Assembly (NCBI GenBank): GCA_030549775.1
Contig: CM060173.1
Coordinates: forward strand, 30,322,032-30,386,031
Direction of reading: 5' to 3'
Length of the DNA stretch: 64,000 nucleotides
Source of the DNA: Tamarix chinensis
Taxonomy: Eukaryota; Streptophyta; Magnoliopsida; Caryophyllales; Tamaricaceae
Shown here: positions 34,388 through 46,724 of the stretch, one piece after another
Layout: every line of letters starts with the position of its first letter
Position numbering within the stretch: position 1 is the first letter of the stretch
The notes under the pieces: generated by a model
Seen by the model: the letters and a program-made list of their open reading frames with translations, nothing else
Database searches by the model: none
Told to the model about the DNA's origin: nothing
Translations under genes and position numbers: made by a program

Positions 34388-36484
34388 AAAGTAGAGAAGC
34401 TAAATAGAATAACTAATAAGGAGTTTAGGGATATTAATTTACAGGCTCTATCCACCAAAAATTATATTTTTCAAATGAATTTTTGTTAGAATTGGCTAAA
34501 TAGACAACTATTTCTTCCTTGTGGTTGAAGTTATAATCCTTATATATGATGAAATCTATGACAAATCATGTATTGTTGAAGAGTTGACTTTATGATTTGA
34601 AGTTAAGTAAGGGTTAGTCCTTGAAATCTCAACTTGATGAATTTGACTCTATGGTTATATATTTGTATAATATATATGTTACAATAGATGATGAGGATCT
34701 TAATATTATGTTTTTGTGTTCTTCACTTGTTATTGATGAATATTTTCATGAGACTATATTGTATAGGAATGATGAATTAGTTCTTGCGGATGTTAAAAAT
34801 TCTTTGTTACAATGTGAATCGATTATGAATATATTGTTTAGAGGATGTCTGGGTGACTCATATGGTGAGGGGCTTGTAGCAAAGGGACCTGGCAACAAAA
34901 ATAAGTTCAAATTGAAGAAAGGCGGGTACAAGGTTGTGGTTTTCCATGGCTATCACAAGAAATGCCATATTAGGAAATATTGCCTTAATAGGTAGCATAT
35001 AGATACTAATAATAGTGTATTTGATGAGAGTGATGTGACCATAGCTAAGGGCTAGGATGATGGTGATGTACTAACTACCAAGTTAAGACAAACCAGATTA
35101 GCCAATAAGTGGATTTTGAATTTTAGATTCTAGTTGCTCCTACCATGTGTGTCCCAAATGAAGTAGGTTCTAAACATTTGACACTATTTGAGATGAAGTT
35201 GTTATATTAGGAAACGGTGCTTCGTGTAAAGTTGTTGGGATTAGGAATGTGAGGGTAAGGATGCATTATGGTGTGGTCAGAACACAATCTAGTGTTAATC
35301 ATATTCTAGATATGACCAAGGGCTTGATATCGCCATATTCCTTAGATAGCAAAGGTTATAAATGTATCAATAGCACATTAAAGGTTGTTAAAGGGGTAGT
35401 GGTGGTGATTGATGGCAAGGGGGTGAGGACATTATAAGAGCTTGTTGGCATAACTATTGAGGATGTAGTTGGGGAGACATTAAGAGTGTGTGAATCAAAT
35501 TTTGTTGGTCTTAGGTTGGTGCGACTAGAACATGGGAGTGCCATTGGTATGATAGAGGGTCTTTTTTTTGTGACCAGTTTACATTTAGATCTATTACTAC
35601 ATGTGAGTCTAAATTCCTTCTTGACAAGAAGGTGGATTAGGAGAGTTTATTGGGCCCTTCAAATGGGGTGGAGGTTTTTGTTTATATACATGATATAAAT
35701 TCTTTTGGTGAGAAGGAATATAGGTAGTAGGTGGAGAAAGTGGGCATCGATGTGCTAGAGCTAGTGTGCTACGGGTAATAGTATTGGTGTGTTGGAGCCA
35801 GTGTTAGACTCAAAGCTTAGCTTGGCTTCTAATTCTACCTTATGGTATTATATTGTTCTTTTTAAAGAGATGTGGTCTTTTTGGTAGACTCAAACATTGG
35901 TATATGATACTTCACTAGTTATTCTTTTGTTTTGTGACTAGGGTATGCTTGTCACAACAAAAGAAATGTATGACGAGAATAAAATGAAGAATTTGGATAT
36001 GCCAAAATCCAAAGCGAATGTGGTCGCTTGCTTTGTCACTAGTTCATACTCTGTAGCTATGAGATGTTTGATGTATGATGTGATTAGTAGTCACCTTTTT
36101 TATTACTCGTGTTGTAAGCATGTGTGGATTATAAGGTACTTGGTGAGTTTAGTATTCACTTGTATTGAGTATGTTTTATTGACTGTTTTGTTGACAAGTT
36201 ACTCTAATCTTTGAGATGGTCCTAATGATCATAGGTAAAAATTTTTGCAAGTGTTTGGACTTAGAGGTTATAAGGTTGTGTGGTTGGCTATGATTGGAGT
36301 TGATATTGTTATTTAACTTAGCTTGTGAATCTGGGATGATACGAAGAGTTGCTGATGTTGATCCAGTGTGTATGCTAATGAGGTCATTGCTTTCTCATGT
36401 TCATTTTCCACAAGGAGCTCTTTAAACCAGCGGTTTATGATTATCTTCTATTATCTAATGGCTTGATGTTACAAATATTGTGCT
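34388..36484 (+). pseudogene. Copia (Tork-like) gag-pol remnant with internal deletion
   Basis: 34440-34995 is gag: 'LDEFDSMVIYLYNI', 'DDEDLNIMFLCSS' and a decayed zinc knuckle ('CHIRKYC'). 35100-35440 is the protease/pre-integrase region ('KVVGIRNVRVRMHYG', 'KVVKGVVVVIDGKGVRTL'). 35945-36214 jumps to the RNase H region ('RCLMYDVISS', 'VWIIRYLVS'), so integrase and RT are deleted. No 5' LTR: the sequence abuts the truncated giant LTR. Confidence 0.78.
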
Positions 36485-36495
36485 AAGGTGGAGAT
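36485..36495 (+). other. Polypurine tract of the Copia remnant
   Basis: aaggtggagat just before the TG of the LTR; typical Copia PPT. Confidence 0.6.
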
Positions 36496-36497
36496 TG

Positions 36498-37016
36498 TGA
36501 GATGATGAATTGTATTTGTGTGTGTAGTTTAGCATGGATTGATGCATACAAGTGTTTATAGAAGTTTGGAGCTAAAAGAAGATCAAGTGAGAAAACACAG
36601 GGGAGACATGTTTGTTAACACTACCCATATTTTCTTAGTACACATGATCATGCATTATTTTAGAAAAAGTTGAGAATTTTAGAAAAAAACACAGGGGCCC
36701 TATGTTTATGAACACGAACCATATTTTTCCTTTTTCTACCATTCACTTATGCTAGTCACATACTTCTATAAATAGATGTGTATGAAACCCTAGCGACGTG
36801 CAATATGCCATCTAAACCTATCCAAACCTTCTCATATTGTATTCTCTCGTGTTTCTAAGAGAATTATATATTGAATGATTTGTGAGGATTGTTTGATTCT
36901 CCTTATAATCACTAGTTTTGTATGCAATAAAGATAATTGTTATTTCTTCAATTGTTATTGCATTTTGATTGTTATCTCAATTATAACTTGATATTTCCTT
37001 ATTGCTTGATAGATTA
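36498..37016 (+). mobile_element. 3' LTR of the Copia remnant
   Basis: Starts tgagatgatgaattg after the PPT. It shares layout and motifs (acaggggccctatgttt, TATA box tataaatag at 36767-36775) with the LTRs at 40461 and 50393, so it belongs to a related family. The right end is approximate. Confidence 0.65.
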
Positions 37017-37660
37017 GATCCTAGGAATTCTTGTTTGATGAATTATTTCCCTACAGAGTTCTATCTAAAGTCACTGCAAAAAACTTTCCTATTCTTCAAG
37101 GAATTTTTCCTAAATCATTCACCATCTCTTATATTTCTTTATCAACTTCAAACTTACATTCAACTCTTCCAGAAATTCAGTTTATATGCCTTCAGCTAAT
37201 ACAATCTCCAAAGGATGTTCAAAAAATAACTCATAAACATGCTTCGTAAAATCCTCAGTAACATCTACAATAGAAACTGATTCATAATCTATAGAATACC
37301 TCATAGAGTCATAAATATTCAATATAATAACCTCACCATCAAACTCTATGGCCAAAATCCCATTATGAACATCAATTTTTGTCTTTAAAGTTCTGAGAAA
37401 TTGTTGACCCGACAATATAGAAAAAGAGTTAGATAACAATTATCCTGTATATGTAACACATAAAATTCAGTTGTGAATACCAACTCATTCACTTAAACCA
37501 AAACATCCTCAATTACTCACTTGAGATATATGTTAGATATATCAGCTAACTAAATAATAGCACAAATAATCTTTAAAGAACCTAGACTAAGTGTATTAAA
37601 CATAGATAAAGGTATCACATTATTTGAAGTGCTTAAATCTAGCATGCATCATTCATACCT
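37017..37660 (-). pseudogene. Athila-like protease and following pol linker
   Basis: 37182-37439 on the minus strand reads 'ILSGQQFLRTLKTKIDVHNG' and 'AIEFDGEVIILNIYDSMRY', which are Athila protease-region motifs. 37440-37660 carries the upstream part ('VIEDVLV.VNELVF'). RT, RNase H and integrase are absent to the left: homology ends near 37017, at the Copia LTR. Confidence 0.8.
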
Positions 37661-39650
37661 CGTGTTAACAATCTTGTAACAAATGGTAAAGATAATTGGA
37701 TCTTTGAATTTCCTTTATAGTAATGGTGAATCGTTTTTTGTCACACTCACTTTCTAATCTCTCTTCAATCTTCTTTTTTTGGTAAAAAAATATTTTTGGA
37801 ATTTTGTATACCTTGGTAACTACTTTATTGAATTTACTAAAGGGATGTTTACCTTCACTTTTCAAAACATTTCAAACATTGCCTTGTTATGGTTGTTCTT
37901 CTTGTTCTTTGCCAATCGACTAAGAAAAGGAGCACTTATCTTGATAGAATTAGGTGAATCATCTTTAAATACCTATAGACAAATCTTCACCTTTTCTTTC
38001 TCTACATATTTTTCATCTTCTATGTCGTTTGCTTCTAGCTTAGCACTTGCTCTGTTTGGATCTTCCAATTGCTTGTCACTTCTAGTTGTGATTGCACTAA
38101 CATTCTCTCTAGGATTTCTCTTTGTTTGACTTGGAAACTTTATAGAGCCTTGTGCTTGTAATTTCCCTAGTGTATTGTTGAAACTTGAAAGTGTTGGTAG
38201 CCAAAGATTTCATGAAGTCTTCTAAAGGCATTCTCCCTTATTATTATTGCACTTGTAGTGGGGGTAAACACTAAAATGGTGGTCTTGGTAGGTTTCATGA
38301 AACTTGAAAGAATCTAGGAGGTACATGTGAACTTTTCTGGCTCTGGTAAGCTCATGGTCAAAAATATGAGTTACTACCTTGTTGTTTGTTCCCGTATCTC
38401 AAGTTGGGGTGATATTTCCAACTTGGATTTTATGTTGGACCATACTGATTATTTTTTCTTGGCATTTTTTGTCCTCCAATGTAATTTACCTGTTGTTTAT
38501 CCTTGAAAGCCGGACACATATCAGTTGGATAAAGAGAGAAAACAAATCCCCTATACCTTTGTAGGGACATTTTCACCCATTACTTTATCTACTAGAGAGG
38601 CCAACTTTGATTCTTGCTCTTTCAACTCAACAATACTAGCTTCTTTAACCTACTAAGACACATAAGTACTACCCCTACCATACTTTTAAGAATTAGATGC
38701 CTTGTTAGCAATCAATTTTTTAGCTTTAGCAAGAGTTTTATCAACTAATGCACCCCCACTAGCCGCATCTATCATATTTCAGTCCATAGGAGATAGACCT
38801 TAATAGAAATGTTGGATTAAAATTTTCTCACTGATTTCATGGTTAGGAAAACTGCCATATAACTTCTTAAAACATTATCAATACTCATGTAATAGTTCCC
38901 CCTATCTTGCCTAATTCCATAATTTTTTTTTCTAATATTTGTTGCTCTAGATAAAGGGAAATATTTTTCTAGGAAAACATTTTTCATATAATCCTATGTA
39001 TTCAAAAAACCTACTGGTAAATCATATAACCATTCCTTAGCTGCATCATCAAAAGCAAAAGTAAAATCTTTAAGCTAAAGTTATTCCAAACTTACTCTAG
39101 GAGGTTTCATATCAGAACATGCAATATGGATTTTCTTGAGAAATTTGCAAGGATCAATGACGCATCCTGATCCCATTGAATTTGTATCCTTAAACCCTAT
39201 AAAAATAGGCAAATCACAAATTAGTCCAATTTTGATTTCACAAGTATCATACTTTCCAAGATAGCTAACACAAAGTAAGATAAAGTTGAAAGTAGGATTG
39301 ACTAGCTCCTTCCAAGTTTGATCTGTCATTGTTTATTCAATGTAATAAGGTGAAACAAGTAAGTCCTCTACTATATCTTCCTCTAAATCAATGAAACTCC
39401 CCTATGAAGGTAATGGAATATGACAAGAGTATCCTAATTACCTTCCTGTTTGAGTTTCTATGGGAGAAGGAGAATTTGGGTTCACCGATAGGATAATTTG
39501 CTCACTATTTGCAATCATAATTGATCTCAAGCATGAGTACTTGAAAGGAGCACACGTATTAATTAATATAATCAAAACTTGGAATAATTACTAAATCTAA
39601 ACACAAAAACTACACTAACTATACAAAAAAAAGATTATAATCGTCCTTCT
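37661..39650 (-). pseudogene. Athila-like gag
   Basis: Minus strand from about 39330 ('MTDQTWKELVNPTFNF'). 38800-39070 encodes the capsid motifs 'WLYDLP' and 'FLEKYFPLSRATNIRKKI', then 'MIDAASGGALVDKT'. 37665-37865 holds a Lys-rich linker before the protease. Stops and frameshifts abound. The plus-strand frames at 37779-38564 are shadows. Confidence 0.82.
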
Positions 39651-39651
39651 C

Positions 39652-39669
39652 GACAACAGTGCCCAACAT
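39652..39669 (-). other. Primer-binding site of the Athila-like element
   Basis: Minus strand tgggcactgttgtcgag lies right after the LTR end. It resembles the tggcgccgttgccgg PBS of Athila elements (complementary to the tRNA-Asp 3' end) with a few changes. Confidence 0.65.
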
Positions 39670-39670
39670 T

Positions 39671-40460
39671 TGATATGTCATTGTATGCACACCAAATTTA
39701 ACCCTAATTTAAAAATAAGCAGTAAATGGTAGTAGGAGTCGAATCACAGAAGGAATAGGATATACTTAATAATTCTTTAATTAGCATCAAATCTCGATTA
39801 GTTAGTAAATATTTATTTCTACTACTAATCACTAGACTAAAACTATATAATAGAACATAAGATTCACTAAGGATATGATATATTTAACCATGAAACTAGG
39901 AAATCAAATAATCATATGAAAAAGGATAATTTTATGTGTTTTAATGTTGACCTTCAGAAACTTATACATATTTGCTTCTTATTTTTCTTTCTTTGCAAAT
40001 AAATCAAACAAGCGCTTGATTAATTTTCTAAATGATTAATAATCTAGGTTAAGAATTCTATATTCAATTAGCAACTTCATTAACAAATGAAAAAAAATCA
40101 AATACAATTAGAGTTGCATAAGCTAGGATTATACAATTGTACATTAATAAACAAGATCAAATAAACATAACCCATAGCCATTCCAAATATATCAATTAGC
40201 AATTATGTATTAGTTTCACCATCCTAGCATTGATATAGAATCTAAATGTATTAGGTTATCAATCCAATTAATTTAGATTTTGAATCTTCAATCAATAATT
40301 ATTTAATTAAATTTATTAATCTAATTAAATACACTTATAACTTACAATTGAGGTTTCATTTCACATTATAATATCTTAATTCATGAATGAAATCATGCTA
40401 TCCCATATAAAATACTCAAAAACATTCATAATACAATGATAATATAACAATTCACAATTA
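39671..40460 (-). mobile_element. Athila-like right (5') LTR, first segment
   Basis: Starts tgatatgtcattg next to the PBS. Homologous to 31124-31709. It is interrupted at 40461 by a Copia element and resumes at about 50942. Confidence 0.75.
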
Positions 40461-41001
40461 TGAGTTTTGACTAGGTATTTGAGCATATCATAACATTGTG
40501 TTGGTTCTTGCAGTTATTGGAGAATTTTGGTTTAGTATGGAGGTTTGTGTGAAAAACATAAGGGTCTCATGTTAGTAAATGTGAACCGTGTTTTTCTATG
40601 GAATCTTTGATGTGTTTTTGGTCAAAAGTTGAAAGTAAGAAAAAAACACAAGGGTCCCGTGTTTCCTATACATGGATAGTATTTTTCCTTATTTTTGAAA
40701 TACAATATTTTTTTCCTTAGGATTTTTTTTCTCTATAAAAGGAGATATGTAGAAACCCTATCCATTGAGAGTCATGCATCCCATCTTCTTCTTCTTCTCT
40801 ATAGAATTCTCCATTTAAAGAGAATTATAAATTTCTGTAATTGATTGACGCATTTGATTAATCATTATGTAATTACATAAGAACACAAATAAAGATCTCT
40901 ACTTTTTCCTCAATTGTTCTATTTTTTGATTTAATTATCAATTATTCATATTCTTTTTAATTTCAATTTGGTTTGGATCTCTCAAAATCCATGATAATTT
41001 A
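40461..41001 (+). mobile_element. 5' LTR of the full-length Copia (Tork-like) element
   Basis: Pairs with 50393-50941 (shared ggtatttgag, ccataacatt, ctataaaaggaga and cattgaga.tcatgcatccc). TATA box tataaaagg at 40734-40742. It is followed by a PBS-like ttagtattaaagc (41008-41020), a mutated form of ttggtatcagagc (initiator tRNA-Met). The exact right end is uncertain by a few bases. Confidence 0.82.
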
Positions 41002-41007
41002 AAAAAA

Positions 41008-41020
41008 TTAGTATTAAAGC
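41008..41020 (+). other. Decayed tRNA-Met primer-binding site
   Basis: ttagtattaaagc compared with the plant Copia consensus ttggtatcagagc: three substitutions. Confidence 0.65.
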
Positions 41021-41048
41021 TATATTGTTGAAGAGATCTAGTTATCAT

Positions 41049-44000
41049 GATGGTTATAAGATTTGATATTGAGAAGTTTGATAGATCCATCAATTTTATA
41101 TTATGGAAATTGAAGATGCTAGTAATTTTAATTTAAAATGGATTGGAAAAATCTTTATTTAGTCATTCAAAGATACCATAATTGATCACAGATGAGAGAT
41201 TTGAAGAACTAGATCTGAAGGCCCTATCTACCATACAATTGTGTTTATCTAATGAGGTATTGTGAGAGATGGAAAAAGAATCAACACTAGCTACTTTATG
41301 GTTAAAGTTGGAGTTATTGTATATGATAAAATTAGTGGAAAATTGACTACTATTGAAGATTCGGTTTCAAGACCTGAAATAAGGTGATGGTCAATCTTTA
41401 AAAAGTCACTTGGAAGAATTTGAATGTAGAGTTTTAGATTTGCATAATATAGATGTTAAATTAGATGATGATGATTTAGCTATTTTGTTATTATATTTTT
41501 TCCCACAAGTTTTAAATATTTTCGTGAGACTATTTTGTATGGAAATGACAAGTTAGTACTTGAGGATGTGAAATGCACCCTTCTACAACTAGAGTTTATT
41601 GATAGTTAGTTGACTAGTAGTGTACTCTCGGGGAAGCACATAGTGAGGGATTGGTAGCCAAGGAGAGGACACAGGAGTAGGGGTCTAGTGATAGTAAGAA
41701 TTCCAAATATAAGTTGAAGAGTTGACACAAGAATGTGACATGCTCTAGTTTCTACAAGAAGGGGCATGCTAGGAAGTTTTGTCCTAACAAAAATCCTGGT
41801 ATCATGTCTCATGGATCATCTAGTACAAATGATGATGTTGTAGTTACCTATGGTAATAGTGATGAAGATGTGTTATCAGCCACTAATAGATCAGTGATAG
41901 ATGGATCTTAGAATCTAGATGCTCTTACCATATATGTCTCAACCGAAGTTGGTTTTAGACATTCAAGGTGACTCAAGGTGGAGTTATCTTGATGGGCAAC
42001 GATGTTGCTTACAAAGTTACTGGGATTAGGATAATGAAGGTAAGGTTGCATGATGGTGTCGCCAGGACACTATCTAACGTGAGATATATCCCATAGATGA
42101 CCAAGAACCTCATCTCTTTGAGTTCCTTATATTGTAATGGGAACTAGTATATTATTAAGGACGGTACCCTAAAATTTACAAAAGGAGATCCGGTGGTGAT
42201 AAAAGAAAAGTGGGTCAGAACATTGTATAAGTTGGTGGGTTTTACTGTTATGGGGACAGCTACAGTGACATCATTAAGTATGTCAGAGTCAGATGTTAAA
42301 GACTTTGACACATGAGCCTAGAATATATGAGTGTCAAGGGTTTGATTGGCTCTCTAAGAGGGGGTTATTGGATGGATAGGGTACAGGTACTATGGAATTC
42401 TATGAACACTATGTCTTTGGAAAGTAGAAGAGGGTTAGCTTTTCAATAGATAAGCATAGTACAAGAGAGCCTCTTGAGTATAACCATTCAGATTTTTAGG
42501 GTCCCGCAAGAGTGGTTTCCAAAGGTGGTTCATGGTACTTTCTCACATTCATTGATGACTTCTCTAAAAAGGTGTAGGTTTATTTCTAAAAGTATAATAA
42601 TGATGTGTTTGGTGTTTTCAAACACTATAAGACATTCATAGAGAAGTATACAGAGAAGTAGATTAAGTGTCTTAGGACAGATAATGGTCTCGAGTTTGTT
42701 GAGTAAAGTTTTACTAATTTTTTCCAAGATCATGGGATATAGGGACACCACACCTATTTTGGAAGGCTACAAAGGAAAGGGGTTGCTGAGCTGATGAATA
42801 GAACCCTATTGAAGATTTCTTAATGTATGCTATCATATAGAGGGATAGACAGAGAGTTTTAGGCTAAGGTTGTTCATATGGCAACATACTTGGTGAACTG
42901 GTCACCAAATCGATCCATTGATTTGAAGACACCTAAGGATTTGTGGTTTTGTAAGCCATATAATTACTTTGATTTACATATCTTTAGCTTCCTTGCTTAT
43001 GATTATGTTAATAATGGTAAACTTGAGCCTAGAGCTAAGAAGAGTATATTTCTTGGCTTTATATCTAGAGTGAAGGGGTACAAGTTATGGGACCTAGCTA
43101 CATCTAAGTTCTTGACCAGAAACGATGTTATCATTAATGAGTTTATGTTTCTCCAAAAGACTGAGTCTTGTGATTATGTCGCTAAGGAGGTTGACTAAGA
43201 GAGTGCTTTGGGCTAGGTGGAGGTTGAAGTTGAGTTGGATGGCAGATACACTTCTGATAAACCCACTATTCCTAAAGTGGGTGGATATAGTTTGTAGGTG
43301 GAGCAATGAGGCATTGCTCCAAGAAGAATACAGAGGATTGTCAAGCCTTTAGTCAGGTTTGGTTATGAAGAATTGGCTAGCTAGCCTTATCTAGTACAGA
43401 GGTTGTTCTTGATGTGCATGAGCCAACATCCTTCTCAGAGGCTATTGAGAGTATTGATTCTACTAAGTGGTGTGTTTCTATGCAGGAAGATATGGAGTCC
43501 TTATTCAAGAATCAGACATGAGAACTTGTGAAGACACCGAAGAAGAAAAAGATGATTGACTGCAAAGGGGTATACAAGTTCAAACAGAGAGCACCAAGGG
43601 TTGAGAGACTGAGGTATAAGGCTCTTTTAGTTGCACGTGTATTTAGTCAAATTCTAGGAGTGGATTATAATGAGATATTTTCTCCTATGATTAGATATAC
43701 TTATATTCGTACCTTTCTTACTCTTGTGGCTATACATGATTTTGAGTTGAAGCAGCTCAATGTTAAAACAACATTTTTCATGGTGATCTTGAGGATGATA
43801 TTTACATGTGACAGCCTGATAAGTGTGTGGTTGAGGGGATGCATGATCATGCATGTCTATTGAAGAGGTCACAGTATGTCTTGAAGTAGTCTCTTAGACA
43901 ATGGTATAAATAATTTGATCAGTTTATACTTGAGCATGGTTTCTCCAGGAATAAGTATGATGGATGTGTGTACTTGAAGGAGATGGAGGGTAGCTCTTTT

Positions 44001-44942
44001 GTTTCTCTTTTTCTATATGTTGATGACATTCTTGTGGAAGAAAAAGATATGTATGATGTTGATAAGGCAAATGCAATGCTGAAGAGTGATTTTGAGATGA
44101 AGGATATTGGAGATGTGAAGAGGATCCTTGGCATGGAGATCATTAGAAACTGTGAGCATAAACTTTTGTACTTGCCACAAGATTCCTATATGAACAAGAT
44201 GCTAGAGAGATTTCATATGATAGATTTCAAGACAGTAAGCACTCCATTGGTTACTCATTTCAAATTATCTACTTTTAATTGTCTAAATCTAAATAAGGAG
44301 AGGGTTTCATGGCGAATGTTCCATATTCAAATGTTGTTAGTTGTATCATGTATGCTATGGTGTGTACCCAGACTGATATTGCTCAAGATATTCGTGTTGT
44401 GAGTAAATATATGGAAAACCAAGGAAAGGATCACTGGCAAGTAGTGAAGTAGATCCTTAGGTACTTGAAAGGAATTACATCAGCCTATATTGAGTATGGG
44501 AGATCAACTAATTTTCCAGTTGGGTTTGTGGACTTTGATTATGGTGGAGACCTTGATAAAATGAGATCCACCTGTGGATATGTATTCTGTCTTAGTGATT
44601 CGACGATCAGCTACATGTTTTCCTCTTAGTATGTTATGGCCTTGTACACTACTAAGGTAGAGTATATACCTATGATTAAAGCTTTTTAGGATTCCTTGTG
44701 TCTTGGTGGTTTAGTATGAGGGTTGGGGTTTGGTTATAGTGCTCTAGTTTTTTTGTGGTGATAGCTATAGTGATATCTATTTAGCAAATAAAAAAAATTC
44801 TTTCCATCTTTAAACCAAGCACATTGACATCAGGTATCACTTTATCCGCGATACTATTACGACAGGCAAAGTTGTATTAAATCAAGTAGATACTTTAGAT
44901 AGTCTAGGTGATATGCTAACGAAGCCACTAACTGCGGGTAAG
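41049..44942 (+). pseudogene. Copia (Tork-like) gag-pol, full domain set, stop-ridden
   Basis: Order gag-PR-INT-RT-RH (Copia). Gag 41049-41800 ('KSHLEEFECRVLDLHNIDV', zinc knuckle C-S-F-Y-K-K-G-H-A-R-K-F-C near 41750). The protease active site at 41911-41919 reads E-S-R instead of D-S-G. Integrase core 42440-42830 ('GGSWYFLTFIDDFSKKV', 'LRTDNGLEF'); 42878-43198 is an open stretch of the integrase C-terminal part ('KLEPRAKKSIFLGFIS'). RT 43440-44280 with Y-V-D-D at 44016-44027 and 'FEMKDIGDVKRILGMEI'. RNase H 44300-44942 ending in 'DMLTKPL'. Many stops (often TAG for TGG or CAG codons) and frameshifts. Confidence 0.92.
44938..44942. repeat. 5-bp target duplication (gtaag) of giant LTR copy 4
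   Basis: gtaag here, ataag at 50266-50270 (4 of 5 identical), flanking the TG..CA ends. Confidence 0.75.
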
Positions 44943-45627
44943 TGTAACACCCCCAAAATTCACTACTGAAAAATTTCATTTTATTAAAAGAAAACTTCGG
45001 AAGCCAAAATATTAAACGGTGACTTTCAGGGATATTACCGCCACACTTAGTACCAAACCGGTTCACTCATACCATTCCAGTACCAAGTGCTAAGGCTAAG
45101 AAAAATGAAATACAATTTGAAGGAAATTCAACATACATAAATCAGAGTAGCACATCAAGTCATTTACAAGAATAAAATCCACCAGTGGTGGTTATAGTAA
45201 CAACATAACATTAAAAACCAGGAATTTAAAAGAGAAAGAGAAAGACTCTAACGGTATCGGATAATTCCTTACTCTCTTTCCTGTTGCCCACTTGAGTAGC
45301 ACCTGAAAAGACCTGCAAGGGGCACTGCCCATTGAATAGGCAGGGGCCCCACAAAGGGAATCCTTCAGTACTATGGTACTGAGTAACCCTTTAATACCAA
45401 ACTTAAAAATAGGCCCGCAATGTGGCACATAATGCAAGCTATATACATATGTAATAAGAGGTGCATACATAATAATCACATATATAACAAGTTATAAGTC
45501 ACGATCAATACTTTTGGGCCTTAAGCCATGTCATAGTGTAAAATCAATACATTCGGGCCTTAAGCCGTTATTCCGTCATCATTCAATCAATCTCATATCT
45601 TATATCCATGTGAGTGCGAGAACCTCA

Positions 45628-46240
45628 CTATTATAGTCGGTGGATCGGCTAGGGCAGAACGCACCTAACCACTATTATATGCTGGTGGATCAGTCTCCAG
45701 GGAAAAACGCTCCTAGCCACTATTATTTGTTGGTGGACCGGTCTGGCCCCGACTCACATGGTGTTCCACTATAAGTTACATAACTTTATTTACATGCATA
45801 ACGGGTTTTATTGAGCTCGGGACCCCTACTATTATTGCCAGTGGATCGGAATATATATATCAACATCATCCAGGGCAACATGCTCCTAGGCCACTATTAT
45901 ATCCGGTGGACCGGTACTCAATATCACTTGCCAGGGCAATACGCTCCTGGGCCACTATTATATCTAGTGGATCGGTACTCAATATCATAAGTCAACTGGG
46001 CCCGACTCATTAATCTTTTACTTTCGTAATTAGTGTTTTTCCTTTCTTTAATCAGCACAACAATTATATTTATTTTCCTCGGACGGGAGATCAATAACCC
46101 GGGACACAAAGGTACATCGTTTGTACCGGTGCATACAAGCTACTCAGTACCCTTCAACCACGAACCCAAGGATGTAAAGGTACCTTGGTCGTACTGGTGC
46201 ATAAAGCTACTCAGTACCCTACCGATAAGGACACCTAATC
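45628..46240. repeat. CCACTATT..GGTGG array and ggtacc-rich repeat of the D subtype
   Basis: Seven or so ccactattatat..ggtggatcggt units (45628-45980). They are followed by two copies of an aaaggtac..gtaccggtgcata(ca)aagctactcagtaccct unit (46108-46220). Confidence 0.8.
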
Positions 46241-46724
46241 CATAAGTATGCATACCCCCTAACTAGGTCTGTAGAGCTAGATAGAGTAAGATAAAGGGTC
46301 TGGCTGGGGCACAAAGGCACACTAGCAAATACCAGAATAATCGTGGACTAAACCACGTCTTTAGGGTAACAACCCCTAAAGAGTCACCATTCCCGATCTC
46401 GAGGTCTTTCACTTTAAGTATTAGTGTCTTAATTAAAGTGATCACGAAAAGCACAATAATCAGATACTTATTCACTTTCAATCGTTCTGATATCATTAGT
46501 CCTTTCTTATTCAGGCGGTTATCTAAGATAATACAGAGAAGTCATTAAGGCCATCATAATCTCATCTAATTCCGAATTAGGATTTGTTTTCGTGATACTC
46601 ACTAATTATCAAATACTCTTACCTTGCTAATCAGCATTATTGAATCATATTATGAAATTCCACAATCACAACGACATGTTAGGTACAAATTACTCATTTA
46701 CCCCTTACTTATATAATTGCTAAG

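Noticed and set aside
40456..40460. aatta / aattt as target duplication of the Copia element 40461-50941
   Set aside because: The right LTR end cannot be fixed to the base, and aattt falls inside the likely LTR end, so the match may be chance.
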